Shown in pieces: positions 24,094 through 34,326 of a stretch of DNA of 64,000 nucleotides. Position 1 is the stretch's first letter. Each line of letters begins with the position of its first letter. The DNA comes from Piper betle (lineage: Eukaryota > Streptophyta > Magnoliopsida > Piperales > Piperaceae): the NCBI GenBank assembly GCA_033002965.1, contig JAURVB010011080.1:1-64000 (forward strand), written 5' to 3'. The notes below the pieces were generated by a model that was not told the origin of the DNA, did not search any database, and saw only the letters and a list, made by a program, of their open reading frames with translations. Position numbers and translations under genes: made by a program.

Positions 24094-25540
24094 TATAGGT
24101 GAGTCATTTTAAGATAATTGTAATTAATTTAAACGCCAAAAATATGATAAATATACTAATTTTTTTAAGAATATCTTTGCATAATATTTAAAAATTTCTC
24201 CGATTTTTTAAATATTATGCATTTGGACATATTTATTACGCTGAGGAGATGACAAATCTATTCGTCATCAGGTCGAGTTGGGCCAGCTAGGCCCGATGGG
24301 CCATTACCTTAGTAGGCCCAGCCTGATGGGTTTTCATTTGGGCCCAGGCCGGCCCACTTGACATCCATAGCACCAGGCCAAATCCAGCACTGACCGCCTC
24401 CGGCTGGCCAGTCGTCGTGGCTAAGTTATTTTTGAAAAAAGTTTTTCTAACTGGAGGGCAATTTTGTAATTATAATATTTTCTTCCTTTTTTGTGATTAT
24501 ATCTTATTTTCTCACCATATGATATTATTAAATGAAATTTCCTCGTTTTTCTGTAAAAAATCCGTAATTTAACTATTATTGTTTGGAATTTATAAATTAA
24601 TAGTTATGTACGGAATTGAATTAAAAATAATTATCATAATTTTTCCTTCGCATTTTGTCTAATCCCATCCAATGCATTTTTTGGAGCACCACACATTGGA
24701 AGTTTTTGTACAAACAGACCCTTTCTTTTGTTAGGGTATAATATTTTAATTTTAAATTTATTGATTGCTTAAAATTTTATAATAATAATAATAATAATTT
24801 TCTTTTTTTCTTCTATCCAATACCAAAAAAGATGTTGAGGATAAGAAACATAACTTCAATATAATTTTAAATAACAAAAAACAAATTGCTTCTATCGTCC
24901 TCTTCTTTTGTTTGAAAGTGGACCTTATATTGCACGAGCATTGGTGAATTTATCTTCAAAAATCAAAATTATCAAGTTATATATTTTAGCTACTGAACTC
25001 TTTAATTTTAAAAAGAAAAAAGTACCTAAAAATGATTTGAGTTTGTCCAACAAAAAAAGTTCCATCCACTTTGACAAAGAGATTGATATTTAAATTAAGA
25101 TTAATGGTTTTCTTTAAAGAAATTAATAATAATCTTAAAGATTTATGTTAGTTTTCCACTAAAAACGTTATAAAACAAACTTATATTAAGCATTATAAAA
25201 CAATCTTCAACTTCTTCTAATTACTAAAAAAACTAGAACTATTAATTTTATCACTAAAAAAATTAAAATTAGCAAATATTTATATATTTAGCTACTTTGA
25301 AAGGACTTGCACTGATTACTCCATAACTTAATTTTTCCCCAAAGCAAAACTGCAAAAGTTGATAGCACCAGCTAAAGCTCTATTAAGTTAGTTTAAAAAA
25401 ATGTAAATAAAATGAAATTTATAAATGGTCAGCCATATTAGAATTAGTATTTATGCAAAGATATTCTTAAAAGATTAGTATACTTATCATGTTTTTTGTA
25501 TTTAAATTAATTATAATTATCTTAAAATAACTCACCTATA
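24094..25540. mobile_element. Segment bounded by about 90-bp inverted repeats (possible non-autonomous DNA transposon)
   Basis: The left arm (24094-24184, beginning TATAGGTGAGTCATTTTAAG) matches the reverse complement of the right arm (25451-25540) with roughly ten differences. The 1.27 kb between them is AT-rich, with a GC-rich patch at 24265-24425, and encodes nothing recognisable. Long terminal inverted repeats suggest a MULE- or hAT-like non-autonomous element, but I could not find a target-site duplication at the arm ends. Confidence 0.5.
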
Positions 25541-25546
25541 TACTTT

Positions 25547-25609
25547 CTAATAAAAAAACTCTTTATTTTCTTATCTAAATAGATGAGAAATGGAGAGTTT
25601 TTTTATTAG
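25547..25609. repeat. Perfect 16-bp hairpin
   Basis: CTAATAAAAAAACTCT (25547-25562) is followed after 31 nt by its exact reverse complement (25594-25609), just outside the right arm of the larger inverted repeat. It could form a stem in RNA or be a remnant of a small MITE. Confidence 0.55.
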
Positions 25610-28000
25610 GGAGGACATATGTGGGCTAAATAAGGTAATCATAATTATATTTTGCTGTCTCTTGAACGTAATTATATTTAATTTATATATAAGATAATAA
25701 ATTTAATAATATTTTTTATACAATATTTTAAATATAACTATTTTTAATAAAATTGAATATTTTGAAATTACTTATTTTTGTGTAACCAAACGGAACCAAA
25801 AAAATTTCACCTGTAAGGCACCTCAGTTAATGGATGTATTTGGTTGCCGTTGGATTCAACCCACAATCCACGGTTGGTAGGACGAAACGCTTTTCATTTT
25901 TTTTCCATTCTATCCTCACACAACCTCTTTCAGATCTTTGAGTTGTTGGCGATCAGTTCTCACGTAAATCTGGTGGTGGGCTACCTGTACAACCAATCTC
26001 AATTTCAAAGTTTCACCACCATGTCCAGCTCTAAAATTGCCTCACCAAGTTAACCGATCGCGAGCTGCCAGAGTGGTTGTAACTTGTACCGGTGAGAAGT
26101 GACAAGGAATGTAATTTGATGCCGACTCGGTGGGCAAGAGTGCTGGGGAGGAGCCCTAGGAAAGCTCGTCGTCCCACTTGTCCGATGCAAAAGTACTTGT
26201 TGCCCGGAGAAGAAATGGAAAACAATGGCTGATGAAGGCGAGGGGATGGAATCAAGGAGAAGAAGAAAATGGGCATAATTAGGGGATTGGGTACACGAGA
26301 GTAGCAAAAATCGGTCGAATTTATTTGAAATTTGCCAATTTAAATCGGATTGGAGGGTTTCCGATTCAAAAATCAGTTAAATTCATTTTCATGTGAATCG
26401 GTTGATAAATTGGCCGATTCGAGAATCAGCCCAAAGGGCGGGGGGAAGACAGGGCAACGATGGTGAGTGGCGAGGTCGGCAACTGGGCGATGAGGGGGTT
26501 GAGTGAGGTGTGGGGGGAAAGGATTTGGAGGGGCAGAAGGTGGTGGCGATGTCAAGTGGACGACCGGGCCAGTGCGGTGGATGACGGGATGTGCGTGATG
26601 GATGATTGGGTCGAGGTAGAAGGGGGTGGCAGTGCAGGGCGAGGTTGGGGGCACAGGGGGCGGGCGGGCACAGGAGTGGAAAGGTGGGGGAGGCTAGGGG
26701 AGGCAGGGCAGGGCGATGGCAATAACGGGGAAGGAAGGCGGTGGGTGTGGGAGAGAATGAGAATGAAATAAAGAAATAATCCTGACATTCTCATAATTAA
26801 AACTTTATTCGAATCTGACCCAAGTCAAATATAATAATTAATTCTAAATAATTTTAAAAAATCTTAAAAAATATAAAAAATACCATAAAAAATAATATAT
26901 ACTATAATATCAAAATGACATGTTCTATAACTAATAACCCACCGATTTTGACAAAGTTAAAATTTTTGTATAGGATCAATTTAGACCAATTCAATTAAAT
27001 TGATTCCTGAATAATTTAAACTGATTTAATCCTATTCAGTAATTTTCTCGAAAATAAATTTCGATTTTGATTCTGATTTTTATAACTATGCGGAACTCAC
27101 ATTTTTTTCCCCTTATTTTGTCCTCCCTTTATTGTGTGTGTTCTCATGTACACGCTTCCTAACAATTACTTGACTGCCGAAAAATAAAGAAGACGCCTAC
27201 CAAGAAGGTAACATGCTACCAGTTAACCCGTCGATAAATTTTTAAAAAAAGTAGAACTCTTTCAACCCCTTTGCCTATGTAATTCACACACAATGTATTT
27301 ACTCGTCTTTTTATCGTTCCAATAGAATGATCAGATTATTGATGATGTAAATATGACGAATATATATACCCAGCTAATATGATATTCCAAAAAGTTAGAT
27401 CAGTCACTATGATTTTATATTTGGGCTTATTTTCATGACATATAATAAAATAAGCGTAAAAAAATAAAACCTTCTTTAATAAGTAAATACCCAATCTCAC
27501 ACGCCACAAATATCCAAGTTCTAGATGGATGACGAAGATTGCCTATTTTAGTTGAGTTAGGCTAACCGTATACATGAAATGATTATTTTAGTATAAAAAA
27601 TATACACTTTGGAAAATCTGCCTACTTTAAAAGATAATAAACACCCATACAGGTATACACATTTACGGAGCAGTCTTTTTTTAAAAAAAGCACATTTAAA
27701 GAGCAGTTAAATCAGTATGTTTAAAATATTTTTTCATGTATGCCTTATAATGTAGGGAAAAAATGTAAAAGACAGTTAATAAAAATTAACAAATTCATTA
27801 ATTTTTACGATGCGTAAACGACAAAATTGATGACCCTGCGCACCTAAATCCTAATATGGTAGTTTAAGGAAAAGGGTGATATTGTAAGATTCTTTTTCAA
27901 AAAAAATAAATCAATTTGAACTCGTATTCCGAGTCTACCCTTGGCACCAATAAAACCGCGTCCTATCCCTCGCCACGCGATCAAACAAGGACAAAGGAAG
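25610..28000. other. Intergenic DNA with one GC-rich, G-biased block
   Basis: A G-rich block (about 26420-26770) holds overlapping open frames on both strands that encode only Pro/Gly/Arg-rich text; none has a domain. No element ends were recognised. The last 60 bases before 28001 are a plausible short leader for the isomerase gene, with CCAAT at 27947. Confidence 0.5.
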
Positions 28001-28726
28001 ATGTGCACTTTGGAGAAGCGCGGCCGCGTCTTCATCCTCACCCTCACCGGCGACGGCGAGCACCGCCTGAGCCCCTCCCTCATCGCCGACGTCCACGCCG
28101 CCCTCCGCCAGGCCCAATCCGAGGCCGTCCCTGGCTCCGCTCTCGTGACCACCGCCGCCACCGGCAAGTTCTTCTCCAACGGGTTCGACCTCGACTGGGC
28201 CCGATCTGCCGCACACGGCGACGGAGACGACGGATTCCGCTGCCGACTCCACGAGATGGGCTCCGCCTTCGAGAAGCAGGTGATGGCGGAGCTGATAACG
28301 ATGCCCATGCCCACCGTCGCCGCCATCACCGGCCACGCCGCGGCCGCAGGGATGATTTTGGGGCTCTGCCACGATTACGTCCACATGAGGTCGGATCGGG
28401 GCGTGCTGTACATGAGCGAGCTCGACATCGGCCTCCCCATGCCGGAGTCGTTCGTTGGGGTATTGCGGGCGAAGTTGCCTGGCCCGGCGGCGCGGCGGGC
28501 CGTGGCGATGAAGGCAGCGAAGTTGAGGGCGGAGGAGGGGTTGAAGATGGGGATTGTTGACGGGGCACATGTGGGGGAGGAGGGGACGGTGGAGGCGGCG
28601 GTTAAGACGGCGGAGGAGCTGGCGGCGAGGGAGTGGGACGGAGAGATATATGCGGGGATGCGAAAGGCGATGTTCGTCGAGGCGGCAGCGGCGCTCGGCG
28701 TTGCTGGCGAGCATGCTCGTCTCTGA
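28001..28726 (+). CDS. Enoyl-CoA delta isomerase / crotonase-family protein, peroxisomal type
   Basis: An intronless gene of 241 codons, the usual size of the plant enoyl-CoA delta isomerases. The crotonase fold motifs are present: ATGKFFSNGFDLDWA (residues 53-67, first oxyanion-hole strand) and AAITGHAAAAGMILGLCHDY (107-126, second oxyanion-hole glycine), followed by MSELDIGLPMPESF, where a Glu near 149 lies where the family's catalytic acid is expected (inferred). The last three residues are ARL, which fits the plant peroxisomal targeting pattern. The protein should shift double bonds of unsaturated fatty acyl-CoAs during peroxisomal beta-oxidation. Third codon positions are almost all G or C, a typical monocot GC-rich single-exon gene. 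The ATG at 28001 is chosen because homology begins at once (LEKRGRVFILTLTG) and no earlier in-frame ATG exists. Confidence 0.92.
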   Translation: MCTLEKRGRVFILTLTGDGEHRLSPSLIADVHAALRQAQSEAVPGSALVTTAATGKFFSNGFDLDWARSAAHGDGDDGFRCRLHEMGSAFEKQVMAELITMPMPTVAAITGHAAAAGMILGLCHDYVHMRSDRGVLYMSELDIGLPMPESFVGVLRAKLPGPAARRAVAMKAAKLRAEEGLKMGIVDGAHVGEEGTVEAAVKTAEELAAREWDGEIYAGMRKAMFVEAAAALGVAGEHARL

Positions 28727-30116
28727 AACCGGACTACACTGTTTGACCGATGGAGCGAGTTTAATTGTGCTTCGCTGAATTTCATATATATATATATATG
28801 AGAATGGATTCCTGTTCTGTAACCTCTTTTCTGTTCTAAAGTTTATAAAAAGTCATAATCTTTATTAGGTGACATTGAAGCTGTCAGTGACGGAGTGGGC
28901 ATACTCGTCTACTGTGCATAACCTTGATCGACCTTTGCACCCCATCGTCGTCGTTCTCGCCGCAACTACCCTCTCGGCGGCAGTAGTGTGCGCCATGAAG
29001 CACTCGAAGACGACCAGTGAGTATGTTGCTATCTCTCTTGCTTTTAACGCCTTCAAAATTACTCGTTCATGATGGATAATTTGTGGTAAATTTATTTTCA
29101 ATTGCCCTTTTTCCTATTTGTTAACTGAGTTTTGATAGGTTAATTTTTTTATTCGGTCAAGTTTACATTTTTCTCCGTGCTTTGGTTAAGCTTAACTTCA
29201 AATTTTTGAGCTTGTCCACCACGTTCATTACGTCATTCCAGTTGGTACACCGACCAGCAGCACATGCCATTACAAGACCCAATAGATATTGATGCTTTAG
29301 ATATAATGATAAAAAATAAAAAAATAGTGGATAATGGTAAATAAACTCTATAACAGCGAGATAATTTAGACGATAGAAATCATACACTTTTTCATTGATT
29401 AGAAATAAGAATTTGATGGCTGAAAATCAATATATTGAAATGCTGGAATCATGGCCTACAGAGATGAAAATTTTTGGCCTTATATTTATTGAGTTCTAGT
29501 TGTACGACATAGAAATTTGATGCGTCATGCTAGGTATTAATGATGTCAAGTCTAAGACCTACAATTATCTATTTCTTTGTTTTCATCTCTAAGTGCTGTA
29601 CATGCATTGTTTTTAGTTTCACATGGGCTTGTGCCCGAAGCCTGAGCTCATCTATGAGGCTCTTCCCACCAAATCATAGATGCCCTTTTGATAAGATAAA
29701 GGGTGTGTGGAAGCGTTATAAGGATATCCAATTTAGGCCAAGCATTTCTACAACTCAAGGTTTGTGAGGAGGAAGGTCAGAGATTATTATTGTTGGTTGA
29801 AAGTCAGGGATGTTCAGGATATTTAGAGTTGCCAGATGTTGCGAAGATTGAGATGTTTTCTACCCATTAGATGATATTGGAGGGCTGCGATACATCTCTA
29901 GAATAGGAACTTTCCTGTCGAACAGGAAGGGCTTCCCCTTCACACATAAGAAAAAGTTATTTATCGGCTTCTTTGGACGAACGGGTTTAACTTGAAAAAA
30001 AATTATCTGTTTGAAATCCTAGCTCTGGAGTGGGGTGAGTCTTTTTCATTGCCAATTGCTAATGACAATGTGCTTTTTTATGAAAACATGAACTGATTGC
30101 TTTTGGTCATCTATGT
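28727..30116. other. 3' flank of the isomerase gene and unassigned DNA
   Basis: A (TA)n tract lies at 28782-28798 in the likely 3' untranslated region. Between 29540 and 30000 reading frames are interrupted and match no family I recognise, though the local base composition is less AT-rich and may be old transposon coding DNA. Confidence 0.45.
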
Positions 30117-31320
30117 AACTTAGTATTTTTTTTTCAAGGCAACTAAATATTTTACAAACATAGAGACTAGTACAGAAGTCATAGATACATCTCTAAAAGT
30201 GAGCCTACGAGTAGCCGCAGTTCTGGCCAAAAGATGAGTAAGGACATTATCATTCCTTGGCTCCCAAAAACATGAGTTGTGCACAATAATTTAGAATAGA
30301 TGGATATTTTGTTCCGGACTTCCTTGCCAATAGCCAATATACCTCTGTTATAGTTGTTGTTGTCGCTTTTATTCCTGCAGCAACAAATAGCTTCCATTAA
30401 ACGCATCGCAGACAGAAAAAAGTAGGATGGGATCGTCGATGACGATCAGCCCAGTGAACCGTCTAAGGAAATCACTCGGCAAGCTGACATGCCAATTCGT
30501 AATTCTGATACCGAGGATTTGAAACCACAGCCACCTTGCAAATGAACAATTTTTAAACAATTGTATGATGGATTCCACTTCTTGTTGACAAAGAGAACAA
30601 CTTCGAGAAGCAAAGATAGAACGAGCATATGAGCATTGAGCATATCAGCAGTAGGTAAGCAGTTGGATCCAATGCGCCATCCTAATAGATGTAAACGTGG
30701 AGGAAGATTTGTATGCCACCATTTAGACGAATCAATGGTATTATGAGATATATGAAAACCTGGGCGTGGTGTCTCAGCTAATTTCTTGATTGAAAATAAC
30801 CCATTAGGGGACTCCAACCACACACATTTTTCCTGCAAACTTCTATTAGGAGGGGGAATAGCAGCTATAGCAGTCGCATGTGCTGGGATAAACCATGTAT
30901 GTAATAAGTGGAAATCCCACAAATGACCATCTTCATGCACCAAGTGCTTTACAGGAAGAGGAGCTTTGTCTTGAAATCGAGAAAATAGTTGTGGAACTCC
31001 ACCTGGAATTGATGGAACCCAAGGATCCAAACATATTTGAACATTCTCTCCATTACCAACAGCTACTGATACCTTCCCCTTTAATCTAGCAAGACCTTGT
31101 TCAACACCTTTCCATGCCTCTGAAATCTGACTACGAGAAGTATTAGGTAGATCTAAAGAAGGGCACCAATCTTTAACTCGATTATATTTAGCAGCAAGAA
31201 AATGGGCAATCAAGACCGCCCCAACTAACAGGACAGCAAAGATCTTTCCACTTTTTTTACTCTCATTCATATGTAAATTAAAAACGTTGTGCGAGGGGAG
31301 TAAAAAGTGAAAACTTAGTA
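30117..31320. repeat. 9-bp target-site duplication of the LINE
   Basis: AACTTAGTA flanks the LINE on both sides (30117-30125 and 31312-31320) without mismatch. Confidence 0.7.
30126..31311 (-). mobile_element. 5'-truncated LINE (non-LTR retrotransposon) with poly(A) tract
   Basis: On the minus strand the text from 31270 encodes the end of a plant LINE ORF2: QISEAWKGVEQGLARLKGKV, VGNGENVQICLDPWVP, then WWHTNLPPRLHLLGWR and, after a frame change near 30600, a CxxC...H zinc-binding section (zf-RVT) and RNase H-like debris. A T9 run at 30126-30134 is the poly(A) tail seen from the plus strand. The sequence AACTTAGTA occurs at 30117-30125 and again at 31312-31320, exactly flanking the element, as expected for a target-site duplication made by target-primed reverse transcription. 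The reverse transcriptase and endonuclease parts are missing, so the copy is dead on arrival. Confidence 0.82.
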
Positions 31321-31789
31321 CTTCCGTAAATGCATGTCGAACGTGTACCCAATGTTAAGTGGATAAATAGAATTGGTAACCTCAGTACTTATTTATCTAG
31401 GTAAACAGTGAAAGTTCAGATAGCCAATGACGTGGTTATCATGGAAACAAATTTCGAGCTTTGAGCAGCTGAGCTGATGCCACAATTGAACGATAAAAGC
31501 CCAAACATTTCGAGTTGTTGTGTAGGCTGATGATAGCCCAAATATACTCTGTACTCCACATCAGATTTCAACAAAAGCAGGTTATATAGATTTCGTATAT
31601 ATATGATATATACATTTTATGACTTTTGTGGGCTTCCCTACATCTCCCCACCGGCCACCACAACCTGCATAAACATTAATAAATAAATATTAACCTTCTA
31701 GTTCATTCCATGGCGTGTCGTATAGTTGGCCATCTCCTCTCACCCGTTGGGCAATAACACATTGCAACTCCTCCCCCACCACCACCGCC
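31321..31789. other. Upstream region of the first DOG1-like copy
   Basis: No coding signal. The final 80 bases become C-rich, as in leaders of GC-rich monocot genes. Confidence 0.5.
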
Positions 31790-32419
31790 ATGTCCTTTCG
31801 CCGTTTCTATGAGTCATGGCTCCAAGGCCACCGCCGCCACCTCCACCACCTTCACCGCCACCTCTCCAACCCCATCCCCGATCTCCTCCAACCCTTCGTC
31901 GACTCCCTGCTCGCCCACTACCAGTCCTACTTCGACGCCAAGCTCCTCCACGCCCACCTCGACGCCGGCGACTGGACGACCCCTCTCGAGGCCGCCTTCT
32001 AGTGGGTCACCGGGTGGCGCCCCACTATTGCCTTCCACGTCTTCTACACCGAGCTCTGGGGCATGTTCGACGCCCAGCTCGACGACATCCTCCGCGGCAG
32101 CCACCGGGGAGACCTCGTCGACATCTCGAAGGCGCAACTCACCCGGATCGTAGCGCTGCAGGTGGAGACAGTCCGGCGGGAGAACTCCATATCGGTGGAG
32201 ATGGGGCGATGGCAAGAGAGCATCGGCGACCCTCTGGTGGACTTGGAGGAGAAGGTGAAAGAGGTGGAACTGATCATTGGTAAGGCCGACGAGCTTCGGA
32301 TGACGACTCTGATGCTTTTGGTGGCCTCATTGAATCCAATACAGGCGGCTGAGTTCCTAGTTGCGGCGGCAGAGCTACAGATTTGTATCCATGAATGGGG
32401 GCGATCCATCAAACCATGA
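31790..32419 (+). pseudogene. DOG1-like (seed dormancy control) gene with in-frame stop, copy 1
   Basis: A single frame of 210 codons carries a whole DOG1 domain (PF14144): FRRFYESWLQGHRRHLHHL at the N-terminus, LLAHYQSYFDAKL, then WVTGWRPTIAFHVFYTEL, QLTRIVALQVETVRRENSIS, and the C-terminal LMLLVASLNPIQAAEFLVAA plus LQICIHEWG. One TAG (32000-32002, codon 71) breaks the frame inside the motif AAF-stop-WVTGWRP, where relatives usually have Leu. DOG1 acts in seeds by restraining PP2C phosphatases such as AHG1 and so enforcing dormancy. Apart from the stop, no lesion was seen, so it is either a young pseudogene or one miscalled base (TTG to TAG would suffice). Codons are strongly G/C-ending. There is no intron. 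Confidence 0.85.
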
Positions 32420-32778
32420 CTACCATGCCAAATGATGATCATCCTACGTATATATGTGGGGAACCACGTGGATATTATCATTATATAAACTCTAAATATG
32501 AGTTTTAAGTTATTTTCACGTAGAGCAAAGTCTATATAGTTGTTGTCTCAACAAATTAAATATCCTTCTCCCCAATATATAAAGGATATTAGCATTATGA
32601 TCTTACCTTTAGTTAGCTTTTGTTTAGTGCTAGATTTTGATGACATGAGCTGCTGCAAGTCCATATTATTATTATATTATTAGAACTACAATCACCGTTA
32701 TGAGGGCATGAGACCTACGTGCTGCACTCATATATACCAACAACCCCATCTCTTCCTACATGAGACCTACGGCGGCCG
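32420..32778. other. AT-rich spacer between DOG1-like copy 1 and the PYL fragment
   Basis: No gene recognised. The phrase ATGAGACCTACG occurs twice (about 32708 and 32759), the second directly upstream of the PYL homology; it might mark a deletion junction. Confidence 0.5.
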
Positions 32779-32784
32779 GGGAGC

Positions 32785-33105
32785 ATGAGGGAGGTGAGGA
32801 TGACCGCCGGCCTGCCCGCCTGGTGCAGCACCGAGTGGCTCGAGGTGTTGGACGAGGAGCAGCACGTGATGAGCTTTAGCGTCGTCACCGGCGACCACCG
32901 GCTGGTGAACTACCGGTTGACGTTGACGGTGTATGAGGCCGCCGCCTGGGTGGGACGGCGGGGGGTGGTGGTGATTGAGCCGTATGTCACGGACGTGCTG
33001 CCGGGCAACATCGAGGAGGAGACCTGTTTGTTCACTGGGACGATTTTTAGGTGCACTTTGAAGTCGTTGGCTAGTGCTGCAGAGAGCGGCGGCTCCATAC
33101 CCTAA
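32785..33105 (+). pseudogene. PYR/PYL/RCAR abscisic-acid receptor, C-terminal half only
   Basis: The frame gives REVRMTAGLPAWCSTEWLEV, covering the gate loop (SGLPA in functional receptors, here AGLPA), LDEEQHVMSF, and GDHRLVNYRL with the HRL latch. GVVVIEPYVTDVLPGN and the final helix (CTLKSLASAAE) follow before TAA at 33103. A functional receptor has about 190-210 residues; only about 106 are here. The N-terminal helix, the first strands and the Lys that binds the ABA carboxylate are missing. Upstream in frame, TGA at 32761-32763 closes the reading frame and homology begins only at about residue GSMREV. An ATG at 32785 exists but would give no ligand pocket. I read it as a truncated pseudogene; a micropeptide cannot be ruled out. 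Confidence 0.85.
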
Positions 33106-33878
33106 GTTGAAGACAAGAAAACCACAATTGACACCACCGCCTATGGTTTCAAGTAGCCGAAATGTCTTATTAGTTGATATTCTAGAGTTTTCTAATTACC
33201 CACAAGACAGGCAACAAACTAGGATAGGAAGGAGTTTATCCAAGCAAACTGACAAGCTGCTATTGTAAAAAGAGTTCTACAATCCGAGAAATAGATAACA
33301 TTCAAATTCTCTTCTCTCCCCATATCCATCATTATTTCCCCTTATGTAAGAAACTCCACTGCCGACGCAACTATCTTGATAATTTTTTCTAGGGAATTCA
33401 GGAACAAACTTATATAACAATGTCGGTTCATTGCTGATAATAATTAATATATGTAAATTTATATCTAAATCCACCTCCCTTCCCATTTCCGTTATTTTAT
33501 ATGTATACATTGATAAAATTATTCTATATAACTTGTTAATTTGATCAGAAATATAAATTTTTATATTACCGAAATTCACACAAGAGTCCATCAATCCTCA
33601 TAAAAAATACAACAATTAAACCGTAATAAGTTGCGTCGTCTTCGGTTTTTATTTTATTTTATTGTTATTTAAGTTTCACCATCTTCTTCTTGATCCTCCT
33701 CTTTCTCGAGGCACCATTGCTTCCCCCTTGAAGCCACTCCGCCACCGTCTCTCACATTCCATCTAGAGCTGCATAGGCTGCATTTGAACTATCAAAACTG
33801 CACACCGATATCGATTCGTCGCTCCTTAATTCTTAACCGCCTCCCCACCTCGGCGGTGCAACTGTTCGACATGCACCA
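33106..33878. other. Spacer between the PYL fragment and DOG1-like copy 2
   Basis: AT-rich with no gene recognised. The last 180 bases turn C-rich towards the second DOG1-like copy. Confidence 0.5.
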
Positions 33879-34326
33879 ATGACCGACCCCAGTCAACTGC
33901 CGGACTCCTACACGTTCACCACCTTCTTCCACCGGTGCATAGACCAGCTAGAACTGTAACAGCGGCAGCTCGATGCCGCCGAGCCCTCGGCGGCGGCGAG
34001 CTGGACGAGCTTATCTTCGCCGTGCTCCGCCACTATCAGGCCCTCTAGAGGAGCACTCCCGTGCGGCGGAGATCGACCCATACCAGTTCTTCGACCCGTC
34101 ATGGCTGTCCTCTCTGGAGAAGACCTTCCTATGGATGGGCGGGTAGAAGCCGTGGGTGGCGTTCCACCTCATCAAGTGGGTGCGCCGCCAGCTCACGGCG
34201 GAGCAGGCTGCGGCGATGAGGGAGATTGAGTCGGAGACGAGGCGGCGGCATGAGGAGCTGGAGAAAGAGCAGGCCGCGGTGCATCGGTGGCGGCGGCGGC
34301 GGCGGCTGGAAGGCGGGAGAGGGTGA
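33879..34326 (+). pseudogene. DOG1-like gene, copy 2, multiply broken
   Basis: From ATG 33879 the text reads SYTFTTFFHRCIDQLEL and meets TAA near 33957, continuing as QRQLDAAEP. One frame over it gives LDELIFAVLRHYQAL, then a stop; another frame gives DPYQFFDPSWLSSLEKTFLW, MGG-stop-KPWVAFHLI (TAG at about 34144, Trp in relatives), and QLTAEQAAAMREIESETRRR with HEELEKEQAAV. It ends in an Arg tract and TGA at 34324. This is the DOG1 domain order seen in copy 1. The C-terminal third of the domain is not recognisable. The layout suggests an older, more decayed relative of copy 1, 1.5 kb downstream on the same strand. Confidence 0.75.

Noticed and set aside
26373..26794. Pro-rich minus-strand and Gly/Arg-rich plus-strand frames
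   Set aside because: Mutual shadows in a G-biased block; no domain, no splice pattern, no start context.
27935..28714. 259-residue minus-strand frame
   Set aside because: Antisense shadow of the GC-rich isomerase gene; the plus strand carries the crotonase motifs.
29540..30000. Possible retrotransposon gag remnant
   Set aside because: The interrupted frames did not line up with any motif I could name, so no feature was called.
33277..33594. 105-residue minus-strand frame
   Set aside because: AT-rich, no domain, no supporting gene structure.
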